Source: Lachnospiraceae bacterium UBA4381 (GTDB taxonomy: Bacteria > Bacillota > Clostridia > Lachnospirales > Lachnospiraceae). From it: a stretch of 12,890 nucleotides of DNA. A model generated the notes under the pieces. It was not told where the DNA came from. It saw only the letters and a list, made by a program, of their open reading frames with translations, and made no database searches. The stretch's first letter is position 1, and every line of letters starts with the position of its first letter. This document shows positions 1 through 7,943 of this stretch, piece by piece. The translations under genes and the position numbers were made by a program. The stretch spans positions 1 through 12,890 of the forward strand of contig DGRT01000005.1 of NCBI GenBank assembly GCA_002391105.1, written 5' to 3'.

Positions 1-469
1 GATATACAGCTATAAGACAAGGTGTACCCTTTCCTGCCTGATACTCTGAACGAACTGTGTGACCCGGAGCCTTAGGTGCGATCATAGTAACATCTACATC
101 TGCCGGAGGAACGATCTGACCAAAATGAATATTGAAACCATGTGCAAACATAAGCATGTTGCCCGGCTCAAGATTTGGCTCGATATCTTTCTTGTACATA
201 GCTGCCTGCTTCTCATCATTGATAAGGATCATGATGATATCAGCCTTCTTAGCTGCTTCTGCAGTTGTATAAACTTCAAAGCCCTGCTCCTCAGCCCTCT
301 TCCATGACTTTGAACCCTCATAAAGACCGATGATAACATGCGCACCGGAATCCTTAAGGTTAAGTGCGTGAGCGTGACCCTGGCTACCATAACCTATTAT
401 TGCGATTGTCTTTCCCTCAAGAAGAGATACATTACAATCCTGCTCATAGAAAATCTTTAAATCTGACAT
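1..469 (-). CDS. ilvC: Ketol-acid reductoisomerase, N-terminal part (cut by window edge)
   Basis: This enzyme rearranges and reduces 2-acetolactate (or 2-aceto-2-hydroxybutyrate) to the dihydroxy acid, the second common step of valine, leucine and isoleucine synthesis, in the cytoplasm. The visible 156 codons begin MSDLKIFYEQD and hold the Rossmann nucleotide site GYGSQGHAHALN (about residues 26-37), the strand DIIMILINDEKQ, the FAHGFNIHF segment and PKAPGHTVR, all hallmarks of the family. An AGGAGG at 477-482, 7 nt upstream, fixes the ATG at 469. The C-terminal knotted domain lies beyond the left edge. The cofactor-discriminating loop reads LYEGSKSW (residues 49-56), with Tyr and Glu where NADPH-type enzymes usually carry basic residues. 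It follows ilvH by 95 bp and probably shares its promoter. Confidence 0.97.
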   Translation of the reverse strand, partial: MSDLKIFYEQDCNVSLLEGKTIAIIGYGSQGHAHALNLKDSGAHVIIGLYEGSKSWKRAEEQGFEVYTTAEAAKKADIIMILINDEKQAAMYKKDIEPNLEPGNMLMFAHGFNIHFGQIVPPADVDVTMIAPKAPGHTVRSEYQAGKGTPCLIAVY

Positions 470-495
470 TTTAATGCCTCCTTTTATAAAAACTT

Positions 496-516
496 ACTCA
501 GTATAAAATGCTGAGT
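496..516 (-). other. Hairpin in the ilvH-ilvC intergenic spacer
   Basis: An inverted repeat ACTCAG (496-501) / CTGAGT (511-516) extends inward by two more pairs past one C-A mismatch (in the minus-strand RNA), leaving a 3-nt loop. A run of five T follows on the minus strand before the ilvC ribosome binding site. It could be a weak terminator or attenuator, or a processing or stability element that sets the ilvH:ilvC ratio. The stem is short and AT-rich, so function is uncertain. Nothing else is apparent in the 470-564 spacer. Confidence 0.35.
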
Positions 517-564
517 TATTTGGATACTGATTAACATCCCATAAGGATATATCAAAACAAAACT

Positions 565-1062
565 TTAAAGCGATGTGCCATCAAAGGCGCCTCTGGTAAG
601 ACCTGTAATACCGGTTCTGACAAGCTCCTCGATCTCAAAGCCTTCAAGCAGATGAAGGAACGCTGTAATCTTACCGGAATTACCTGTAAGCTCAATCATA
701 AGCGAATCAGGTGATACATCAACTATATTGGCTCTATAGATATTAGCTATAGAAATAATCTCCTGTCTCTGATCCTTATCAGCCTTAACCTTTACAAGAG
801 CAAGCTCTCTGCAGACAGACTCACCATCCTTAAGCTCGATAATCTTTACAACATCTTCAAGCTTGTCGAGCTGATTCTTGATCTGAGAAAGAATCTTGTC
901 GTCTCCGGTTACAACAACTGTCATACGAGAATACTTAGGATCCTGTGTTACACCAACAGACAGACTGTCAATATTATATCCTCTACGGCTGAACATTCCG
1001 GATACTCGGCTAAGCACACCTGAAGTATTCTCAACCAGCAGAGATAGAACCTTTGTTTTCAT
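565..1062 (-). CDS. ilvH: Acetolactate synthase small (regulatory) subunit
   Basis: This subunit (also called IlvN) binds the catalytic subunit IlvB, raises its activity and confers feedback inhibition by branched-chain amino acids. The 165-residue length is normal for the family. An N-terminal ACT domain opens with VLSLLVENTSGVLSRVSGMFSRRGYNI-type residues at about 5-31, followed by the typical SLSVG and SRMTVVV strands. The second half (about 80-165) carries the conserved RELALVKV and IVDVSPDSLMIELTG segments. The ATG at 1062 has a GAGGG ribosome binding site at 1071-1075. It has its own promoter just upstream and is followed by ilvC. No catalytic ilvB is present next to it here, so the catalytic partner must be encoded elsewhere. 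I see no T-box-like leader. Confidence 0.96.
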   Translation of the reverse strand: MKTKVLSLLVENTSGVLSRVSGMFSRRGYNIDSLSVGVTQDPKYSRMTVVVTGDDKILSQIKNQLDKLEDVVKIIELKDGESVCRELALVKVKADKDQRQEIISIANIYRANIVDVSPDSLMIELTGNSGKITAFLHLLEGFEIEELVRTGITGLTRGAFDGTSL

Positions 1063-1103
1063 AATCTATTCCCTCTTTTCATGAAATAAAAAACACATTT
1101 CTA

Positions 1104-1132
1104 ATTTTAGCTTTCCACAGCAGCATTGTCAA
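1104..1132 (-). promoter_or_regulatory. Sigma-A promoter of ilvH-ilvC
   Basis: On the minus strand a perfect -35 TTGACA (1127-1132) is separated by exactly 17 bp from a -10 TAAAAT (1104-1109, one mismatch to consensus). Transcription would start near 1097, giving a leader of only about 35 nt, too short for a T-box or leader-peptide attenuator. The -35 lies just downstream of the preceding gene's stop codon (1143), and no intrinsic terminator separates the two, so some read-through from the upstream operon is possible. Confidence 0.8.
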
Positions 1133-1142
1133 GATGTGAAAC

Positions 1143-2528
1143 TTAGTAAACCACTACAGGAGTTCCTGCATCAAGAGCCATATATACATCTCTGGCAAAG
1201 GCATGCGGCAGATTGACACACCCATGAGAACCATTTGAAATATATATATCCTCTCCGAACTTCCATCTCCAGGATGCATCATGCAGTCCGATACCTCTGT
1301 TAAATGGCATCCAGTAGTCAACCCACACAGGAGTTTCACCACCGGTAAGAAGTGATGGCGACTGCTTGTAATAGATATAATACAGTCCGGGAGGGGTTGC
1401 ATTTCCCCTGTTCACGCATCCGGTAACACAGTCAGAATCCATGGTCATCTTGCCATTCTGATATATATACACATGCTGCCTCGCAAGATTTACCTCAACG
1501 TAGGTATCTCCAATATCCTCCTTTTCAGTAGAATATACAGTACCTTCATTGGAGAATATAGGCTTTCTGGATACATTTCTCTGATGGATAAGATCCGAAT
1601 ACAGAAGCTCAGTCTCCTCCTCTATATTGATCTGCCAGCCATAATATTCACCATGCACATTTATATATTTACCATCATGATTTCTGAAAACGCGGTCCTT
1701 GTCATAGGTATCATTAAGCCATGAATATCTGTTAAGAACATCCTCCACAGCACTTTTACTGATCGCCGTTCCATAGGTTTCATTTATCACAATAGTATCA
1801 TAAAGCTGGCGTCTGGTAAATGGTATCTCTGTGTCACCATACATATAATAAATCTTAAGATTCGCCACTGTATTACAGTAATCAAGACAGCCCTGAACCT
1901 TATAGGAATCAACCGGATATTCAGGAAGCTTGTAGAAGCCCTCTTCATCAACGTTTATCTTCGTTTCCCCCTTAGTGATAGCTTCCTTTATCCTGTCCCG
2001 AAGCTTATCAACATCCTCGATAGTGGTTCCTGCCTCTTTAACAGTCGCTACCACCACTCCTTCGTCATTCATTTCTATAACAGGATTCTCAGGAGCTATC
2101 ATATTCTCAGCTTTTAACTGACTGAAGCCGTCAAGGGTTCTGTCCAATAATTCATCCTTAAAGGACAGCTTCTTCTCAACCTTATAATCTCTGCCATTAA
2201 GACTCATAAACCAGAGAAACGGATTCTGTTTCAGTCTTATAGAATCAAGCTCAGTAAAATAATCGTAAACCAGACCGACATTTTTACCTGTAATAGTCTG
2301 CTTTCCGTCTCTGAACTGGAGCTCCAGCTTATAATCGGCAGGATTCTCCTTTATCATTTTTTCGGCATATACAGGAGTCTCCATACCACAGTCAACATTA
2401 TTAATCCTGCTGCCCGGAAAATAGTAAAACTGCGAAAAATAAGCCATAGCCAGATATCCGATTGCAGCAAGTCCCAAAACAATAATGAAAATGTTCCCTA
2501 TTACCTTCCCCATTTTTAACACCCGCAC
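1143..2528 (-). CDS. Membrane-anchored L,D-transpeptidase (YkuD family)
   Basis: L,D-transpeptidases cross-link peptidoglycan through meso-diaminopimelate 3-3 bonds on the outer face of the membrane. A single membrane segment lies near residues 10-31. The middle (about 45-310) resembles the peptidoglycan-binding region often paired with YkuD domains. The catalytic YkuD domain occupies about 340-461, with His415 and the signature SHGCVN (434-439) containing the nucleophile Cys437. The protein ends directly after this domain (GTPVVVY). The start is uncertain: a GTG at 2528 overlaps the stop of the metallophosphoesterase gene by one base, while an ATG at 2513 would give MGKVIGNIF and 456 residues. 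Neither has a clear ribosome binding site, which suggests translational coupling. It closes the long upstream gene run; a new promoter follows. Confidence 0.93.
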   Translation of the reverse strand: MRVLKMGKVIGNIFIIVLGLAAIGYLAMAYFSQFYYFPGSRINNVDCGMETPVYAEKMIKENPADYKLELQFRDGKQTITGKNVGLVYDYFTELDSIRLKQNPFLWFMSLNGRDYKVEKKLSFKDELLDRTLDGFSQLKAENMIAPENPVIEMNDEGVVVATVKEAGTTIEDVDKLRDRIKEAITKGETKINVDEEGFYKLPEYPVDSYKVQGCLDYCNTVANLKIYYMYGDTEIPFTRRQLYDTIVINETYGTAISKSAVEDVLNRYSWLNDTYDKDRVFRNHDGKYINVHGEYYGWQINIEEETELLYSDLIHQRNVSRKPIFSNEGTVYSTEKEDIGDTYVEVNLARQHVYIYQNGKMTMDSDCVTGCVNRGNATPPGLYYIYYKQSPSLLTGGETPVWVDYWMPFNRGIGLHDASWRWKFGEDIYISNGSHGCVNLPHAFARDVYMALDAGTPVVVY

Positions 2529-3388
2529 TACTTAAAAACTACACCTACAACTTCAGGAATATTATTGATCTTAAGCTTAATAGAATGTTGTCCTATACCA
2601 TTTGTTATGATCATGGTTGTAGAACCCATCTTCTTTATCCCATATACATAATCAGCAAAGGGTCTTAGTCTCGGTGTTACAAGACCTCTGTTAATTATCG
2701 GAAATCTCAGGATACCGCCATGAAAATGTCCGGAAAGCACCAGATCAGCGCCCCATTCACTGTACCCCTTCATAAAGTCAGGAGTATGTGCCAGAAGTAT
2801 GGTATATTCATCCGGGCGGCGTTCCCCCAGCAGCCTCGTGATCTCCTCATTTCCAAGCTCCGGAAATAATCCCCTGCTATAATATTTCAGAGGAATGTCC
2901 AGACCATATACTCTGACATCATCCCATAATTCATAATTCTCATTTATCAAAAAACGGACTCTCGTGTCAAGGCTTCCCCGTATAACCTCCCAGGCTTTTC
3001 CGGAGCCTTTATAATTCACTGTACATCTTTTTTCGTGATTACCATAGGAATATAAAACCTTATATTTTTCAGCAAGAGTATTGATAAGCTCCGCTGCCGG
3101 AACCGTCTCCCCGTCTTCGCCCTCAGCATTACTGTTTACCATATCTCCGCCGAGCAGAATATATTCAGGATCAAAATCATCTATAAGCTTAATGATACGG
3201 CTGTTCAGCCTGCCATTCATAGCCTCATGATAATCAGAGATAAATATAAACCTTTTACCTGTCAGGGCTGCAGGTCCTTTTATCTCATAACGGGTGAGCT
3301 TTATCCTGTTTAATTCCCTGTAGCTTTCAAGAAAAACAAGCCCTATCAAAGCTACGAATATTATCAAAAGTATAAGAATTAATCTCAT
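2528..3388 (-). CDS. Membrane-anchored calcineurin-like metallophosphoesterase (YkuE-like)
   Basis: This is a predicted metal-dependent phosphoesterase; the substrate cannot be read from sequence. A hydrophobic N-terminal segment (about residues 2-20) anchors it, probably with the catalytic domain outside. The di-metal motifs appear in order: SDYH (51-54, D52 and H54), GGDMVN (80-85, D82), YGNHE (115-119, N117 and H118), LLAH and the closing SGHFHGG. The motif normally written D-x-H is intact. The 286-residue length fits small YkuE/YaeI-type proteins, some of which are linked to envelope lipid or wall phosphate metabolism. A GAGGA ribosome binding site inside the end of scpB serves the ATG at 3388. 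It is one base from scpB and overlaps the L,D-transpeptidase start, so it is probably coupled to both. Confidence 0.9.
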   Translation of the reverse strand: MRLILILLIIFVALIGLVFLESYRELNRIKLTRYEIKGPAALTGKRFIFISDYHEAMNGRLNSRIIKLIDDFDPEYILLGGDMVNSNAEGEDGETVPAAELINTLAEKYKVLYSYGNHEKRCTVNYKGSGKAWEVIRGSLDTRVRFLINENYELWDDVRVYGLDIPLKYYSRGLFPELGNEEITRLLGERRPDEYTILLAHTPDFMKGYSEWGADLVLSGHFHGGILRFPIINRGLVTPRLRPFADYVYGIKKMGSTTMIITNGIGQHSIKLKINNIPEVVGVVFK

Positions 3389-3389
3389 G

Positions 3390-4121
3390 CTATTCCTCGT
3401 CGTCAGAATCTACAGTAAAACCCTCTATGCCATAGTCCTCCGGATCCTTTTCATATTCCGAATCCAGTTCATCATCCTCATATTCGTATTCTTCTTCCGT
3501 ATCAGCCGAAGACTCATCTTCCTCATCCTTCTTCGCGATAACCTCCAGACCAGCTTCCTTTTCAGCCTGCTTCCTGAAGTCTTCTATCTTATCCTGGGAA
3601 ATGCTTGGAAGCTCATCCATAGAAGAGATACCAAAGTTCCTAAGAAAATCATCCGTAGTTCCAAAAAGTATCGGATGTCCGGGAGCATCAAGTCTGCCAA
3701 CCTCACAGATAAGGTTATATTCCACAAGCCTGTTTACAACATGCGAGCAGGATACACCTCTTATCTTTTCGATCTCCGCTCTGGTAACAGGCTGCTTGTA
3801 TGCCACAATGGCAAGTGTTTCAAGAAGCGTATCCGTAAGAGTATGCTTTCTAGGCATATTTACTATACGTCCCAGAACCTCATAATATTCATTTTTAGTG
3901 CAAAGCTGATACTTGTTCTCAAGTCTGAGAAGTCTGATACCTCTATTCTCATCCTCGTATGATTTTTCCAGCTCATCCAATGCTGCATGAAAAGCCTTTT
4001 TATCTACCGGCTCCTCTTCGGTTCCAAGAGCCTGAAGGAGCTTACCCTCTTCTATGGCACTGCCTGTAGCAAAAAGAACAGCCTCGATCGCAGCCGTTAA
4101 GTTTATCTTTTCTTCTGACAT
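3390..4121 (-). CDS. scpB: Segregation and condensation protein B
   Basis: ScpB dimerises and binds the kleisin ScpA in the Smc-ScpAB complex, which compacts and separates newly replicated chromosome origins. The first 180 or so residues carry the two winged-helix domains with family sequences such as AIEAVLFATGSAIEEGKL, LETLAIVAYKQPVTRAEIE, IRGVSCSHVVNRLVE and GHPILFGTTDDFLRNFGI. From about residue 195 to 243 the protein becomes a very acidic tail rich in Glu, Asp and Tyr. Such tails vary between species and are probably disordered. The ATG at 4121 has GGAG at 4129-4132, overlapping the end of scpA, only 4 bp away. The scpA-scpB order is the usual one. Confidence 0.96.
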   Translation of the reverse strand: MSEEKINLTAAIEAVLFATGSAIEEGKLLQALGTEEEPVDKKAFHAALDELEKSYEDENRGIRLLRLENKYQLCTKNEYYEVLGRIVNMPRKHTLTDTLLETLAIVAYKQPVTRAEIEKIRGVSCSHVVNRLVEYNLICEVGRLDAPGHPILFGTTDDFLRNFGISSMDELPSISQDKIEDFRKQAEKEAGLEVIAKKDEEDESSADTEEEYEYEDDELDSEYEKDPEDYGIEGFTVDSDDEE

Positions 4122-4125
4122 ATCC

Positions 4126-4869
4126 TTACTCCAGTGAATCGATCATTATATCTCCGAACATTTCATCCTGTCTTATAACCAGAACTCCGGATTTCATAAG
4201 CTCTAAGATAGCAAGAAATGAAACGATAAGGTTGACCTTCCCTCTCCGGCTTCCAAGCAGAGTTCTGAAATTAATAGATTTAAGCCCTCTTATCTCATTT
4301 CTTATCTCAACCATCTTATCTTCAAGCCTGATTTCATCCCGCTTTATAGTTCCGAACTTGCTTCTTACAGGATCCACCCTGTCAATCTCTCTTCTAAGTA
4401 AGGTCTGAAATATCTCATTCAGCTTTTGCATGGTAATGTCCTGAAGCAGTTCTCCGGGATCAACCTCCTGCTTTATCTGCTTTACTTCTGGCGGAATGGT
4501 TTCTGATTTATAAAAGGAATTACCCGCATCATAAGACATATCCTTCAGCTCATAGGAAGCATATTTATACATCTTATATTCCAGAAGACTTTTAACAAGC
4601 TCGCTTCTCGGATCCTCTTCCTCCTCTTCCTCTTTTTCCTCCTTGGGAAGAAGCATTCTGGATTTAATGGAAATAAGCGTTGCTGCCATAACCAGAAAGT
4701 CACTCATGACATCCATATCCTCTTCCATCGTATCCAGATAAGCCAGATACTGTTCGGTGATCTGAACTATAGGAATATCAAATATATTAAATTTGTTTTT
4801 CTCAATAAGATGCAGCAGAAGGTCCAGCGGTCCTTCAAATGTATCCAGTTTATACTCAAGTTTATTCAT
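4126..4869 (-). CDS. scpA: Segregation and condensation protein A (kleisin)
   Basis: ScpA is the kleisin that bridges the two heads of the Smc dimer and recruits ScpB. The N-terminal domain begins with YKLDTFEGPLDLLLHLIEKN and KFNIFDIPIVQITEQYL, diagnostic of the family. It continues with the ISIKSRMLLP helix, a Glu-rich linker (about residues 76-86) and a C-terminal winged helix ending FLAILELMKSGVLVIRQDEMFGDI. I chose the ATG at 4869, giving MNKLEYKLDTFEG and 247 residues, a normal length. An upstream in-frame start at 4962 would add 31 residues unlike ScpA, lying inside gpsA. The chosen start overlaps the gpsA stop by 8 bases, and GGAG at 4881-4884 lies 11 nt upstream, so translation is probably coupled to gpsA. 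Confidence 0.95.
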   Translation of the reverse strand: MNKLEYKLDTFEGPLDLLLHLIEKNKFNIFDIPIVQITEQYLAYLDTMEEDMDVMSDFLVMAATLISIKSRMLLPKEEKEEEEEEDPRSELVKSLLEYKMYKYASYELKDMSYDAGNSFYKSETIPPEVKQIKQEVDPGELLQDITMQKLNEIFQTLLRREIDRVDPVRSKFGTIKRDEIRLEDKMVEIRNEIRGLKSINFRTLLGSRRGKVNLIVSFLAILELMKSGVLVIRQDEMFGDIMIDSLE

Positions 4870-5884
4870 TATCAGTTGTACTCCAGGTAAGAGTTGATGC
4901 CTCTTTCTTCCTGTCTCTTGTAAGAAGGTCATGAAGAGCATCTCTTGCCGGATAGCCCTCAAAAAGTATCTTATTTACATATTCAACTATAGGCATATCA
5001 ACATCATACTTGTTGGAAAGTGCAAGAGCAGCCTTGGCAGAATATACACCTTCTACAACCATCTTTACATCATCCATAGCTTCCTGATAGGTCTTTCCCT
5101 GTCCCATCAGATAACCGGCACGTCTGTTACGGCTATGCTGTGACGCACAGGTAACTATCAGGTCTCCAGTACCTGAAAGACCGGAAAAGGTTTCAGGTTT
5201 ACCACCCATAGCAACACCAAGTGCAGTAATCTCATATATACCTCTTGTGATAAGGGCAGCCTTGGTATTATCTCCACAGCCCAGTCCGTCAGCAACACCT
5301 GCAGCAAGAGCTATAACATTCTTTATAGCTCCGCCAAGCTCTATACCTATAACATCAGGACTTGTATAAACCCTGAAATAATCTGTCATAAATACATCCT
5401 GAACATATTTGGCAAGTCCCTTATCCTTAGCACCGACTACAACTGTAGTAGGAAGCTCGCGTCCCACCTCTTCAGCATGGCTCGGTCCTGAAAGAACCGC
5501 TACTCTCGCCTGAGGGATCTCCTGTTCTATTACCTGTGATAATCTGTACAGAGTCTCATCTTCGATACCCTTGGAAACACTGACTATCACCTTGTCCTTT
5601 TCAACAAAAAGAGAAGCACTCTTAGCAGTACTTCTGACAAATGGAGAAGGAACAGCCATGACAATAAGATCCTTGTCATAGATAGCATTTTCCATATCAG
5701 TAGTATATTCGATAGTTCCCGGAAGCATTACTCCGGGAAGTTTGGAAAGATGCTGGGAATTCTCCCTCAACATCGATATCTCTTCCGGATCTATAGACCA
5801 CACAGTTACAGTATGATTATTACATGCAAGAAGTCTGGTAAGCGCTATGCCCCAGCTTCCCGCGCCAAGTACACATATTTTCAT
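4862..5884 (-). CDS. gpsA: Glycerol-3-phosphate dehydrogenase [NAD(P)+]
   Basis: GpsA reduces dihydroxyacetone phosphate to sn-glycerol-3-phosphate, the backbone of membrane phospholipids. The 340 residues open with the dinucleotide-binding GAGSWGIALTRLLA (7-20). They continue with VSVSKGIE (Lys105), SGPSHAEEV (132-140) and the catalytic GGAIKNVIALAAGVADGLG region (Lys188), then GLSGTGDLIVTC and SRNRRAG. This is a full-length family member. The ATG at 5884 overlaps the plsY stop as ATGA and has an AGGAGGG ribosome binding site just upstream. Its product is the acceptor substrate of PlsY, encoded immediately before it, so adjacency and coupling make metabolic sense. Confidence 0.97.
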   Translation of the reverse strand: MKICVLGAGSWGIALTRLLACNNHTVTVWSIDPEEISMLRENSQHLSKLPGVMLPGTIEYTTDMENAIYDKDLIVMAVPSPFVRSTAKSASLFVEKDKVIVSVSKGIEDETLYRLSQVIEQEIPQARVAVLSGPSHAEEVGRELPTTVVVGAKDKGLAKYVQDVFMTDYFRVYTSPDVIGIELGGAIKNVIALAAGVADGLGCGDNTKAALITRGIYEITALGVAMGGKPETFSGLSGTGDLIVTCASQHSRNRRAGYLMGQGKTYQEAMDDVKMVVEGVYSAKAALALSNKYDVDMPIVEYVNKILFEGYPARDALHDLLTRDRKKEASTLTWSTTDNE

Positions 5885-6558
5885 ACGCCCTCCTGTTTTT
5901 TGAAATGGAACTTATTTTCCTCATGATTCTTTAATCTTATGATATTCGCCTTATGCTTATATATAGCAAGTCCGGCAAAAAGTACAGCTATAACACAGCT
6001 TTCTATAAAAGCAGCTCTTGAAGCCGGAATACTCATATCAAAACACATAAGTCCCATAACACCGAATATTATATAAGCGATAACGAATTCAACCATAAGT
6101 GATATGGAGCCCACCGACATATACCCGGTTATTGCAATAGCCCCAACAAAAAGTATAAGCAGTATAATTATCATAAGAGGCTGAAGAAGTCCAACAACAG
6201 TACCTCCTATAGTTGCTATACCCTTACCTCCCTTAAAGCCAAGATAAAAAGGAAATACATGTCCAAGAACAGCACCAAATCCAACATACAGAACATATAG
6301 CAGATATGAATCAGGATACATATTCTTAAATATCAGCCTGGCAACAAGACAAGGGATAAAGGATTTGCAGAAATCTCCAAGAAATACCACGAGTCCTGCC
6401 TTAAAGCCAAGAACCCTGAGAGCATTTGTAGTACCTGAGTTTCCACTTCCATGCTCCCTTATATCAGTACCGCTAAGCTTGCCATATATAACACCTGTCT
6501 GCAGAAGACCACAGCAGTAGCCAACCACAAGACATATTATTCTATATAAGATACTCAT
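5881..6558 (-). CDS. plsY: Glycerol-3-phosphate acyltransferase PlsY
   Basis: PlsY is an integral membrane enzyme that transfers the acyl group of acyl-phosphate to glycerol-3-phosphate, giving lysophosphatidic acid, the first committed step of phospholipid synthesis in most Gram-positives. The sequence has several hydrophobic segments, the first covering about residues 2-20. The conserved motifs GSGNSGTTNALRVLG (about 37-51) and VFPFYLGFKGGKGIAT are present. At 225 residues it is slightly longer than many PlsY proteins; the extra part is a charged cytoplasmic tail ending HEENKFHFKKQEGV. The ATG at 6558 overlaps the der stop as ATGA, with AGAGGA at 6566-6571 as ribosome binding site. The der - plsY - gpsA order is common in clostridia. 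Confidence 0.96.
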   Translation of the reverse strand: MSILYRIICLVVGYCCGLLQTGVIYGKLSGTDIREHGSGNSGTTNALRVLGFKAGLVVFLGDFCKSFIPCLVARLIFKNMYPDSYLLYVLYVGFGAVLGHVFPFYLGFKGGKGIATIGGTVVGLLQPLMIIILLILFVGAIAITGYMSVGSISLMVEFVIAYIIFGVMGLMCFDMSIPASRAAFIESCVIAVLFAGLAIYKHKANIIRLKNHEENKFHFKKQEGV

Positions 6559-7877
6559 TTATCATTCCTCTCACGAAGCAATATTCTAATCGGTGTGCCT
6601 CTGAACAAAAATGCCTCACGCAGTTTATTCTCTATATATCTGATATAAGAAAAATGCGCCAGCTCTTTATCATTTACAAATAGCACAAAGGTCGGAGGCT
6701 TTACACTTACCTGCGTCATATAGAACAGCCTCAGTCTCCTTCCCTTATCATTAGGTGGTTCATTTTCCGCTACAGCTTCTGTCAGTATCTCATTCAAAAC
6801 ACCTGTCTGTATCCTGTGCGCACAGTAACCATATACCATATCAATAAGGTCATAGAGCTTGTTCAGCCTCTGACCGGTAAGAGCAGAAACATAAAGCATC
6901 TCAGCATACGGCATATAAGCCAGCCGCTTTCTTATGTCCTTGGTCATATGATTCATAGTGTTGGTATCCTTTTCTATAAGATCCCATTTGTTTACTACTA
7001 TGATCATGCCCTTTCCACGTTCATGGGCTATTCCGGCTATCTTTGCATCCTGCTCTGTTATTCCCTCAGAAGCATCTATAACAAGAATAGCTATATCGCA
7101 CCTCTCAACTGCCGCAACAGTTCTTATGATACTGAACCTCTCTATCTCATCCTTAATCTTGGATTTACGTCTAAGACCCGCAGTATCAATAAATACATAC
7201 TCCGTACCATTATGCTTAACTCTGGTATCTATGGCATCTCTGGTAGTTCCTGCAATATCAGAAACTATAAGCCTGTCAGAGCCTAGAAGCCTATTAATGA
7301 TGGAAGATTTACCTGTATTGGGCTTTCCGATAACAGCTACTCTCGGAATATCTTCATCATACTCCTCGCCAGTATCCTCGCCGAAGCCTTCAACCACCTT
7401 TTCCAGCAGATCGCCCAGCCCCTGCTTTCCGGATGCCGATACAGGGTAAGGATCGCCTATACCAAGATTATAGAATTCATATACATAAGGCTCGAACTTT
7501 TCATAGTTATCAACCTTATTTACACAGAGAACCACATTTTTATGTGATTTTCTAAGCATATCGGCAACCTGGATATCATTCGCCGTTACTCCGCTTCTGA
7601 CATCTGTTACAAATATGATAACATCCGCTGTCTCTATCGCTATCTCAGCCTGCTCTCGCATACTGCGCATAATGATATCCTCTGCCTCTGTATCTATACC
7701 ACCGGTATCAACCAAAGTAAACTTCCAGTTCAGCCACTCAACGTCAGCATATATTCTGTCTCTGGTAACTCCGGGAGTATCCTTGACTATAGCCAGTCTT
7801 TCTCCGGCAAGAGTATTAAAGAGTGTTGATTTTCCTACATTGGGCCTACCTACTATGGCCACCATTTTTTTTGACAT
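6555..7877 (-). CDS. der: Ribosome-assembly GTPase Der (EngA)
   Basis: Der is a double-GTPase required for late maturation of the 50S ribosomal subunit. Two tandem G domains are visible. The first has GRPNVGKST (10-18), DTPGVTRD, DTGG (57-60) and NKVD (120-123). The second has GKPNTGKSS (184-192), IAGTTRDAID, DTAG (231-234) and NKWD. A C-terminal KH-like domain ends in FVLFVNDKELAHFSYIRYIENKLREAF, typical of the family. The 440-residue length is standard. The ATG at 7877 has GGTGA at 7884-7888, 6 nt upstream. There is a 66-bp spacer to yraN holding a possible promoter, then overlap with plsY downstream. It is the second 50S-assembly GTPase in this window, after rbgA. Confidence 0.98.
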   Translation of the reverse strand: MSKKMVAIVGRPNVGKSTLFNTLAGERLAIVKDTPGVTRDRIYADVEWLNWKFTLVDTGGIDTEAEDIIMRSMREQAEIAIETADVIIFVTDVRSGVTANDIQVADMLRKSHKNVVLCVNKVDNYEKFEPYVYEFYNLGIGDPYPVSASGKQGLGDLLEKVVEGFGEDTGEEYDEDIPRVAVIGKPNTGKSSIINRLLGSDRLIVSDIAGTTRDAIDTRVKHNGTEYVFIDTAGLRRKSKIKDEIERFSIIRTVAAVERCDIAILVIDASEGITEQDAKIAGIAHERGKGMIIVVNKWDLIEKDTNTMNHMTKDIRKRLAYMPYAEMLYVSALTGQRLNKLYDLIDMVYGYCAHRIQTGVLNEILTEAVAENEPPNDKGRRLRLFYMTQVSVKPPTFVLFVNDKELAHFSYIRYIENKLREAFLFRGTPIRILLRERNDK

Positions 7878-7910
7878 ATCTAATCACCGCCCTAAGTTTA
7901 AAACTTATTT

Positions 7911-7939
7911 ATTGTATCATAACAGAGAATTTTTTGGAA
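7911..7939 (-). promoter_or_regulatory. Possible promoter upstream of der
   Basis: On the minus strand, TACAAT (7911-7916, one mismatch to the -10 consensus) lies 17 bp from TTCCAA (7934-7939, only three matches to the -35 consensus). Transcription would begin near 7904, about 27 nt before the der start. The position in the only sizeable gap ahead of a long run of overlapping genes is suggestive. The -35 match is poor, so this is a candidate only. Confidence 0.35.
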
Positions 7940-7943
7940 GATA

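Noticed and set aside
3387..3962. Long plus-strand open frame (191 codons) opposite scpB
   Set aside because: It is fully antisense to a convincing scpB, lacks a ribosome binding site, and encodes a biased Ile/Phe/Leu/Arg-rich sequence that mirrors the acidic tail of ScpB.
6816..7449. Two overlapping plus-strand frames opposite der
   Set aside because: Both are shadows of the well-supported GTPase gene. They have no domain-like sequence and no ribosome binding site.
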